From: Rubrivivax sp.
Lineage (GTDB): Bacteria > Pseudomonadota > Gammaproteobacteria > Burkholderiales > Burkholderiaceae_C
Direction: 5' to 3'
Assembly: GCA_030653385.1 (NCBI GenBank)
Contig: JAURZM010000026.1
Span: 173,429 to 237,428 of the forward strand
Length of the DNA: 64,000 nt
The notes under the pieces were generated by a model. The model was not told where the DNA came from. It made no database searches and saw only the letters and a list, made by a program, of their open reading frames with translations. Positions 55,011 to 61,652 of this stretch are shown here, one piece after another (position 1 is the first letter of the stretch; the number at the start of each line of letters is the position of its first letter). Both the position numbers and the translations under genes were made by a program.

Positions 55011-56786
55011 ATGACTTACCGCGCACCCGTGAAGGACATGCTTTTTGTCATGAAGCACCTGGCCGGCATCGAGGCTGTGGCGGCGTTGCCCGGTTTCGAA
55101 GACGCCGGTTACGACACCGCCGCCGCCGTGCTGGAAGAAAGCGCCAGGTTCAACGAAGGGGTGGTGGCGCCGCTGAACTGGGCCGGTGACCAGAACCCGT
55201 CGTCGTTCAAGGACGGCAAGGTCACCACCACACCTGGATTCAAGGAAGCCTTCAAGCAGTTTTCTGCCGGTGGCTGGCAGGCGCTGCAGCACCCGGTGGC
55301 CTACGGCGGCCAGGGTCTGCCCAAGCTGATCCATGCCGCGTGCAGCGAAATGGTCAACAGCGCCAACCTGAGCTTTGCCTTGTGCCCGCTCTTGACCGAC
55401 GGCGCCGTGGAAGCGCTGCTGACGGCCGGCACCGAAGAGCAGAAGGCCAGCATCATCCCGAAGCTGGTCGATGGCACGTGGACCGGGTCGATGAACCTGA
55501 CTGAACCCCAAGCCGGCAGCGACCTGAGCATGGTGCGCACCCGTGCCGAGCCCCAGCCCGACGGCAGCTACAAGCTCTTCGGCACCAAGATCTTCATCAC
55601 CTACGGCGAACACGACATGGCGGACAACATCGTCCACCTGGTGCTGGCGCGTGTGGTGGGTGCGCCCGAAGGCGTGAAGGGCATCAGCCTGTTCATCTGC
55701 CCCAAGTTCTTGCCGGACGGCACACGCAACGACGTGCACTGCGTGAGCATCGAACACAAGCTGGGCATCAAGGCCAGCCCGACCGCCGTGCTGCAGTACG
55801 GTGACCACGGTGGTGCCGTCGCGCAGCTCATCGGGCAGGAAAACCGCGGCCTGGAATACATGTTCATCATGATGAACGCTGCGCGCTACGGCGTGGGTGT
55901 GCAGGGCATCGCGCTGGCCGAACGTGCGTATCAAAAGGCCGTGAGCTACGCACGTGACCGCGTGCAGAGCCGCCCGGTGGACGGCAGCCTGCGCACCGCC
56001 GCGCCCATCATCCACCACCCCGACGTGCGCCGCATGCTGATGACCATGCGCGCCCACACCGAGGCCTGCCGCGCGATGGCGCTGGTGGGCGCGTCGGCCT
56101 TCGACGCCGCACACGCCCACCCCGACAAAGAGGTGCGAGAACAGAACCAGGCCTTCTACGAGTTCCTGGTGCCGCTGATCAAGGGCCTGTCCACCGAGAT
56201 GGCGCTGGACGTGGCCAGCCTGGGTGTGCAGGTGCACGGCGGCATGGGCTTCATCGAAGAAACCGGCGCTGCGCAGCACCTGCGCGACGCCAAGATCCTG
56301 ACCATCTACGAAGGCACGACGGCGATCCAGGCCAACGACCTGGTGGGCCGCAAGACGGCGCGCGACGGCGGTGCGGTGGCCAAGGCCATCGCGGCGCAGA
56401 TCAGCGACACGGTGGAGTTGCTGGTTGGCCGCACCAGCGCGCCCTGCCGCGCGATGGCCAAACGCCTGGGTGCGGGCCACCGCGCTTTCCTGGACGCCGT
56501 GGACTTCGTCGCGGGTGGTGCCAAGGGCCAGCCGAATGCCGTGTTTGCCGGCAGCGTGCCTTACCTGATGCTGGCCGGCACCGTGGTGGCCGGCTGGCAG
56601 ATGGCGCGTGCACTGATGGTGGCCGAAGACCTGCTGGCCGCTGGCGAAGACACCGACTTCATGCGCGCCAAGATCGCCACTGCGCACTTCTACGCCGACC
56701 ACATCCTCAACAAGGCCCCGTCCCTTCGCGACAGCATCGTCGAAGGTGCCGATGCGGTCACCGCCTTGGCCCTGGAGGCCTTCTGA
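55011..56786 (+). CDS. Acyl-CoA dehydrogenase, long form with C-terminal extension
   Basis: A 591-residue FAD enzyme that introduces the alpha-beta double bond in acyl-CoA and passes electrons to the ETF encoded just upstream. Motifs: LTEPQAGSDLSMVRTRAEP, GTKIFITYGEHD, and the catalytic Glu in KILTIYEGTTAIQANDLVGRK near residue 440. The extra C-terminal domain of about 130 residues places it in the long DmdC/AcdA-like group, whose members act on medium-chain or methylthiopropionyl-CoA. Its TGA overlaps the ATG of the next gene by one base. Confidence 0.93.
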   Translation: MTYRAPVKDMLFVMKHLAGIEAVAALPGFEDAGYDTAAAVLEESARFNEGVVAPLNWAGDQNPSSFKDGKVTTTPGFKEAFKQFSAGGWQALQHPVAYGGQGLPKLIHAACSEMVNSANLSFALCPLLTDGAVEALLTAGTEEQKASIIPKLVDGTWTGSMNLTEPQAGSDLSMVRTRAEPQPDGSYKLFGTKIFITYGEHDMADNIVHLVLARVVGAPEGVKGISLFICPKFLPDGTRNDVHCVSIEHKLGIKASPTAVLQYGDHGGAVAQLIGQENRGLEYMFIMMNAARYGVGVQGIALAERAYQKAVSYARDRVQSRPVDGSLRTAAPIIHHPDVRRMLMTMRAHTEACRAMALVGASAFDAAHAHPDKEVREQNQAFYEFLVPLIKGLSTEMALDVASLGVQVHGGMGFIEETGAAQHLRDAKILTIYEGTTAIQANDLVGRKTARDGGAVAKAIAAQISDTVELLVGRTSAPCRAMAKRLGAGHRAFLDAVDFVAGGAKGQPNAVFAGSVPYLMLAGTVVAGWQMARALMVAEDLLAAGEDTDFMRAKIATAHFYADHILNKAPSLRDSIVEGADAVTALALEAF

Positions 56787-57751
56787 TGTCGCTCCCGCCC
56801 GTCCTGCAGAACCTGCCGCTGCCCATCATCGGCTCGCCGCTGTTCATCATCAGCAATCCCAAGCTGGTGATCGAACAGTGCAAGGCCGGTGTCGTGGGCA
56901 GCATGCCTTCGCTGAACGCGCGCCCGGCGTCGCAGCTGGACGAATGGCTGGCCGAGATCACCGAAACGCTGGCGGCCTGGGACCGTGATCACCCGGACCA
57001 GAAGGCCGCGCCCTTTGCCATCAACCAGATCGTGCACAAGAGCAACGACCGGCTCGAACACGACATGCAGGTCTGCGCCAAGTACAAGGTGCCCATCGTC
57101 ATCACCTCGCTCGGTGCGCGCACCGACGTCAACGACGCCGTGCACGCCTGGGGCGGTGTGGTGCTGCACGACATCATCAACAACACGTTTGCGAAGAAGG
57201 CCATCGAAAAGGGCGCCGACGGCCTGATCGCCGTGGCAGCGGGTGCTGGTGGCCATGCCGGCGTGAAGAGCCCCATTGCGCTGATGCAGGAAATCCGCGA
57301 GTGGTTCAGCGGCCCCGTTGCGCTGAGCGGTGCCATCAGCACCGGTGACGGCGTGCTGGCGGCGCTGGCCATGGGCGCCGACTTCGCCTACATCGGCTCG
57401 GCCTTCATTGCCACTGAAGAAGCCCGGGCGTCGGCCGACTACAAGCAGTGCATCGTCGACAGCAATTCCGACGACATCGTCTACAGCAACCTCTTCACCG
57501 GTGTGCACGGCAACTACCTGAAGCCCAGCATCCGCAATGCCGGCATGGACCCCGACCATCTGCCCGAGAGCGACCCCACGAAGATGAACTTCGGCGGCGG
57601 CGAGGGCAGCAAGAGCAAGGCCTGGAAAGACATCTGGGGTTGCGGCCAGGGCATCGGCGCGGTCAAGGCGGTGGTGCCCGCCGCGCAGATGGTGGCGAGG
57701 CTGCGCAGCGAATTGCAGGCGGCCAGGCGGCGCATCGGCGTGCCCACCTGA
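56786..57751 (+). CDS. Nitronate monooxygenase-type FMN enzyme
   Basis: A 321-residue TIM-barrel flavoprotein of the NMO / 2-nitropropane dioxygenase family. It begins LPIIGSPLFIISNPKLVIEQCKAGVVGSMPSLNARP; the FMN phosphate site reads GADGLIAVAAGAGGHAGVKSP and VALSGAISTGDGVLAALAMGADFAYIGSAFIATEEA. NMOs oxidise alkyl nitronates; relatives next to fatty-acid genes may act on enoyl or other CoA-linked substrates. It overlaps the acyl-CoA dehydrogenase stop by one base (TGATG), so it is translationally coupled to it. Confidence 0.9.
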   Translation: MSLPPVLQNLPLPIIGSPLFIISNPKLVIEQCKAGVVGSMPSLNARPASQLDEWLAEITETLAAWDRDHPDQKAAPFAINQIVHKSNDRLEHDMQVCAKYKVPIVITSLGARTDVNDAVHAWGGVVLHDIINNTFAKKAIEKGADGLIAVAAGAGGHAGVKSPIALMQEIREWFSGPVALSGAISTGDGVLAALAMGADFAYIGSAFIATEEARASADYKQCIVDSNSDDIVYSNLFTGVHGNYLKPSIRNAGMDPDHLPESDPTKMNFGGGEGSKSKAWKDIWGCGQGIGAVKAVVPAAQMVARLRSELQAARRRIGVPT

Positions 57752-57792
57752 AGCCGGTGGACGGCATCGCCGTGCAGCGCTACCCTGCCACC

Positions 57793-58059
57793 ATGAAACA
57801 CGCACCTGATCTGAGTTCCCGCCTGCTGCTGGCTGCGGCTGCGGCCGCCTTGCTGGCCGGCTGCGCCAACATGAGCGTCGGCATCGGCTTGCCCATCGGC
57901 CGCATCGGCGGTGTGGGTGTGTCGGTGGGTGGCGACGGCCGTGTCGGCGGCAGCGTGGGCGTCGGCTCGGGTGGCGTGGCGGTGGGTGTGGGGGCTTCGG
58001 GGCAACTGCCCAGGTCTTCCGAGACGGCCGCATCTGCTGCCTCCGCGCCTTCGCCATGA
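57793..58059 (+). CDS. Small glycine/valine-rich lipoprotein
   Basis: An 88-residue protein with a lipoprotein signal (LLLAAAAAALLAGC, lipobox LAGC near residues 21-24). The mature part is almost wholly Gly/Val in short alternating units: GIGLPIGRIGGVGVSVGG, RVGGSVGVGSGGVAVGVG, ending in an Ser/Ala tail. Function is unknown; such Gly/Val repeats may form a flexible or beta-roll-like anchor. It overlaps the amidohydrolase gene by ATGA, an odd pairing that suggests co-production. Confidence 0.72.
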   Translation: MKHAPDLSSRLLLAAAAAALLAGCANMSVGIGLPIGRIGGVGVSVGGDGRVGGSVGVGSGGVAVGVGASGQLPRSSETAASAASAPSP

Positions 58060-59297
58060 AGGGCCCGCGGCAGGCCATCGTCAACGCGCGGCTGTTCGAC
58101 AGTGCCAGCGGCACCTTGCGGCCGCAGACCACGATCGTCATCGAAGGTGAACGCATCACCGCGGTGACGCAAGAACCGCTGCAGGTGGATGACGCGCGGC
58201 TCATCGACGCCGCGGGCCGTGTCGTGATGCCGGGCCTGATCGACGCGCACGTTCACGTGGTGGCCACCTCGCATGACCTGGTGGGCCTGGCGCTGCAACC
58301 GGCTTCGCTGGTGGGTGCACAAAGCAGCCACATCCTGCGCGACATGCTGCAGCGCGGTTTCACCACCGTGCGTGACGCGGCCGGTGCCGACTTTGGCCTG
58401 CAGGAAGCCGTGGCGCGTGGCCTGTACGAAGGGCCGCGCCTCTTCATCGCCGGTCACCCGATCAGCCAGACTGGCGGCCACGCCGACATGCGGCCGAAAG
58501 GGGTTCAGGGCCAGGGCATGTTCTGCAGCTGTGCCGGCCTGGGCCTGGTGGGCGCCATTGCCGACGGCGTGGGCGAGGTGCGCCGCGCGGTGCGCGAACA
58601 GGTGCGCAACGGCGCCAACCACATCAAGATCATGGCCGGTGGCGGTGTCAGCAGCCCCACCGACCCTATCGACGGCACGCAGTTCAGCGTTGAAGAATTG
58701 CGCGCGGCGGTGGAAGAGGCCGAAGCCGCCAACCTGTATGCACTGGCACACGCCTATTCACCGCGCGCGGTGACGCGTGCGGTGCAGGCCGGTGTGCGCA
58801 GCATCGAACACGGCAACCTCATCGACGAGGCCACGGCGCGTGTCATGAAGCAGCACGGAACCTACCTGGTGCCCACGCTGTCCACCTACGCCGCGCTGGC
58901 CGAAGAGGGCCAGCGACTGGGCTGGTCGGCCGCCATGCTGGACAAGCTGCAAGGTGTGCACGACCGCGGTCTGCATGCGGTGCAGCTGGCGCATGCCGAA
59001 GGTGTGCCGGTGGTCTTCGGCACCGACCTGCTGGGTCACATGCACGCCCGTCAGTCAGGTGAATTCCTGCTGCGTGCCGCCGCGCTGTCAACGGTGGAGG
59101 TGTTGCAAAGTGCCACCATCACCGCAGCGCGCCTGATGCGGCAGGAAGCGCACATCGGCCAGATCGTGCCAGGCGCCTTCGCTGATCTGCTGGTGCTGGA
59201 AGGCGACCCCACCGAAGACCTGTCGGTGCTGGCCGACCCGGCGCGCAGCATCTGCCTGCTGATGCAGGGCGGGCGCTTGGTGCGCAGCAGCCTGTAG
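58056..59297 (+). CDS. Metal-dependent amidohydrolase, imidazolonepropionase-like
   Basis: A 413-residue cytoplasmic enzyme of the amidohydrolase superfamily. The metal motif HxH is in GLIDAHVHVVATSHD near residues 65-75; the Lys position is NHIKIMAGGGVSSP; a His is in ALAHAYSP and another in SIEHGNLIDEA; the catalytic Asp is in VVFGTDLLGHMH. The C-terminal segment (GQIVPGAFADLLVLEGDPTEDLSVLADP) is the usual beta-sandwich end. It resembles the imidazolonepropionase/prolidase-like group; the substrate, perhaps a dipeptide or cyclic amide, is unknown. A long nested hairpin ends the unit. Confidence 0.9.
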   Translation: MKGPRQAIVNARLFDSASGTLRPQTTIVIEGERITAVTQEPLQVDDARLIDAAGRVVMPGLIDAHVHVVATSHDLVGLALQPASLVGAQSSHILRDMLQRGFTTVRDAAGADFGLQEAVARGLYEGPRLFIAGHPISQTGGHADMRPKGVQGQGMFCSCAGLGLVGAIADGVGEVRRAVREQVRNGANHIKIMAGGGVSSPTDPIDGTQFSVEELRAAVEEAEAANLYALAHAYSPRAVTRAVQAGVRSIEHGNLIDEATARVMKQHGTYLVPTLSTYAALAEEGQRLGWSAAMLDKLQGVHDRGLHAVQLAHAEGVPVVFGTDLLGHMHARQSGEFLLRAAALSTVEVLQSATITAARLMRQEAHIGQIVPGAFADLLVLEGDPTEDLSVLADPARSICLLMQGGRLVRSSL

Positions 59298-59387
59298 CTC
59301 CCTCTCCCGCTGGCGGGAGAGGGCGGGGGGTGAGGGTGTTGGCGCCGCAGCACCCTCACCCCAACCCTCTCCCAGCGGGAGAGGGAG
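59298..59387. terminator. Nested hairpin between convergent genes, probable bidirectional terminator
   Basis: A perfect outer stem of 16 bp (59298-59313 with 59372-59387: CTCCCTCTCCCGCTGG and its complement) encloses an inner 12-bp stem GGGGTGAGGGTG with CACCCTCACCCC. It fills the space between the amidohydrolase and ABC binding-protein genes. CCCTCTCCCGC elements of this kind are common in betaproteobacterial genomes. Confidence 0.65.
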
Positions 59388-59393
59388 AAAGAC

Positions 59394-60965
59394 CTACTTC
59401 ACGCTGGTGAAGCGTGTCTCCGGCCGGTCGTCGGACTTGTGCACCGTGCTCACGCCGGCCTTCATGGCCCAGGGGCGCATCTGGTGGTGCAGCGGGATCA
59501 GCAGCACCTCGTCCTTGATGCGCACCAGGGCTTCCTTGATCATGGCATTGCGTTTGGCGACGTCGGTTTCGCTCTTCATCGCGTCGGCCAGGCGGTCTAC
59601 CACCGGGTCGCTGACCTTGCTGAAGTTGAAGTTGCCGTCGGCGCCGCTGGTGCGGGTGCGCGCCAGGCTCTGGATCATGTACTGCGCGTCGTAAGTGGCC
59701 ACGCCCCAACCCAGCATGTACAGGCTGGAGTCGAAGTTCTGGAACTTCTGGCTGAAGGTGGCCATGTTTTCGGCCATCAGCTGCGCCTTGACGCCGATGC
59801 GAGCCCACATGGCCACGATGGCCTGTGCAATTTCTTCGTCGTTGACGTAGCGGTTGTTGGGTGCGTTGAAGCGCACTTCGAAGCCGTCGGGGTAGCCGGC
59901 TTCGGCCAGCAGCTTCTTCGCACCTTCGACGTCCACCTTGGGCGGCATGTCGATGTCGTTGGCGTGGCCGTTCACACCTGGCGCCACCATCAGGCCGGCC
60001 GGGATGGCCAGGCCTCGCATGATGTTGCGCCGGATGGCTTCACGGTCGATGGCCATGCTCAGCGCCTGGCGCACACGCTTGTCGGCAAACGGGTTCTTGC
60101 CCTTGATGTTGCTGTACTTCAGCTCGGGGCTGCCGATGTCGGGTGCCAGGTAGATGGTGCGCACCTCGGGACCGTCGACGATCTTCAGCTTGGGGTCGTT
60201 GCGCAGACGGGCCACGTCCTGGGTGGGGATGTCGGTCAGCATGTCCACGTCACCCGACAGCAGTGCGGCCACGCGGGTCGGGTCGCTCTTGATGGGCGTG
60301 TAGACCACTTCCTTGACGTTGTTGGTGTGTTTGTCCCACCAGTCGTTGTTGATGGACATCGTGATCTTCTGTTCCGGCATCCAGCCGGTGATCTTGTACG
60401 AGCCCGTGCCCATCACATTGCGCGAAGAGAAGTTCTCTTCCTTGGCCTTGTAGTCCTGCACGTTGGTGGTGCGGTTCTTCTCGGCCCACGCCTTGCTCAT
60501 GATGCGGAAGTCGATGATGTTGCGCAGCAGGATGGGGTTGGGCGCGCTGAGCATCAGGTCGATCGTGTGGTCGTCGATCTTCTTGATGTCGCTGATGCCG
60601 GTGACGTAGATCTGCATCGTGCCTTGCGGCTGCTTGATGCGGCCGAAGCTGAAGATCACGTCGTCGGCGGTCAAGGGGCTGCCGTCGTGGAACTTGACGC
60701 CCTTGCGCAGTTCGAAGCGCACTTGCGTGGGGCTGATGTAGGTCCACTTGGTGGCCAGCGAGGGTTCCACCTCGTACTTGGCGTTGTAACGGGTCAGGCC
60801 TTCGTAGGCGTGCATCAGGATGGCATTCGTCGTCGCATGGTTTTGCGAATGCGGGTCCATCGTCAGGATGTCGTTCTGGGCGGCCCAGCGCAGGGTCTGC
60901 GCCTGCGAAGGGGCGGCCAGCGCGGACGCCAGCACGGCGGCGGCGAGCAGGGCACTCAGTTTCAT
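59394..60965 (-). CDS. ABC transporter substrate-binding protein, family 5 (peptide type)
   Basis: A 523-residue periplasmic binding protein. A signal peptide (LSALLAAAVLASALAAPSQA) precedes TLRWAAQNDILTMDPHSQNHATTNAILMHAYEGLTRYN, the family 5 start. Middle marks: LRKGVKFHDGSPLTADDVIFSFGRI and FADKRVRQALSMAIDREAI. The family carries di- and oligopeptides, opines, nickel or haem. No permease or ATPase gene is adjacent in the window. The ATG at 60965 has GAGGAG 8 nt upstream. It is convergent with the amidohydrolase gene, so peptide uptake and cleavage may be linked, though that is inference. Confidence 0.92.
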   Translation of the reverse strand: MKLSALLAAAVLASALAAPSQAQTLRWAAQNDILTMDPHSQNHATTNAILMHAYEGLTRYNAKYEVEPSLATKWTYISPTQVRFELRKGVKFHDGSPLTADDVIFSFGRIKQPQGTMQIYVTGISDIKKIDDHTIDLMLSAPNPILLRNIIDFRIMSKAWAEKNRTTNVQDYKAKEENFSSRNVMGTGSYKITGWMPEQKITMSINNDWWDKHTNNVKEVVYTPIKSDPTRVAALLSGDVDMLTDIPTQDVARLRNDPKLKIVDGPEVRTIYLAPDIGSPELKYSNIKGKNPFADKRVRQALSMAIDREAIRRNIMRGLAIPAGLMVAPGVNGHANDIDMPPKVDVEGAKKLLAEAGYPDGFEVRFNAPNNRYVNDEEIAQAIVAMWARIGVKAQLMAENMATFSQKFQNFDSSLYMLGWGVATYDAQYMIQSLARTRTSGADGNFNFSKVSDPVVDRLADAMKSETDVAKRNAMIKEALVRIKDEVLLIPLHHQMRPWAMKAGVSTVHKSDDRPETRFTSVK

Positions 60966-61074
60966 CGGGAAAACTCCTCGGCGGATTGCGAAACCGGCAA
61001 TAGTAGGCCAGGCGCAGGCGTGTTCCAGCGGGGGAAACGCCGAAGCCGGCGGCCCAACGCGTGCCGCAGGCCCT

Positions 61075-61395
61075 TCAGCGCGAAGGCGCTGCTTGCGGCT
61101 GCAGGTCTGAATCGCAGCCCCGGCCGGCGGCGATCCAGCGCCGCGCCAGCGCCTGGGCCAGCACCGCAGGCAAGACCGGCAGCCAGCGGGATGGCTGGGC
61201 CAGCACGCCACAGCGGTACAGCAGGTCGGTTTCGTCCCACTGCAGCGCCAGGCAGGCGCCTTGGCGTCTGCGTGACAGCAGCATGCCCAGCGGGCAGGGC
61301 TCGGCGGCGCAACACACGCCGCAGCCATTGCAGGCCTGTCCAGAAGGCGGCTTGGCGGGTGCCTGTTGTTGCAGCAGGATGACACGGTGTTGCAC
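61075..61395 (-). CDS. Small cysteine-cluster protein, YkgJ-like
   Basis: A 106-residue protein with a compact Cys-rich segment CNGCGVCCAAEPCPLG and a further Cys in LYRCGVL, plus Cys in GACLALQWD. C-x2-C-G-x-C-C...C-P patterns are found in YkgJ-type putative zinc- or iron-binding proteins. The rest is helical (WLPVLPAVLAQALARRWIAAG). The frame opens with GTG at 61395, and no better start is seen. Its function is unknown. It lies 109 nt upstream of the ABC binding-protein gene, in the same direction, and is divergent from sucA. Confidence 0.7.
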   Translation of the reverse strand: MQHRVILLQQQAPAKPPSGQACNGCGVCCAAEPCPLGMLLSRRRQGACLALQWDETDLLYRCGVLAQPSRWLPVLPAVLAQALARRWIAAGRGCDSDLQPQAAPSR

Positions 61396-61539
61396 GGTGG
61401 CACGCAGTTTGTCGGGGCCAAGCGCCGTTTGTCAGCAAAACAGCAGCCAGGAAGGCGCCCAATTGCTGCACATGTTCTGCGGTGGGCCGGTGTTACAGTC
61501 CCGCCGACGACAAAACAGGTCCTTCCCGTCCCCTTGCTG

Positions 61540-61652
61540 AGTTGAGACACGCAGCAAGGCGGGTCGCTAGTCCGCCAACCGGTGCAGCCGGGACGCGGAA
61601 GGTTGATGAACCCATCGAAGCGCCGCAGACCGGTGCGAAAGGTGAGCGAAAG
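61540..61652 (+). ncRNA. sucA 5'-UTR RNA motif
   Basis: Just before sucA the leader folds into several small stems: GGCGG with CCGCC around GTCGCTAGT, then CCGG-TGCAG-CCGG, then further purine-rich sequence leading to the ribosome site. Position and pattern match the sucA RNA motif described by comparative genomics upstream of sucA in Burkholderiales, a putative cis-regulator with no known ligand. Boundaries are approximate. Confidence 0.6.
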
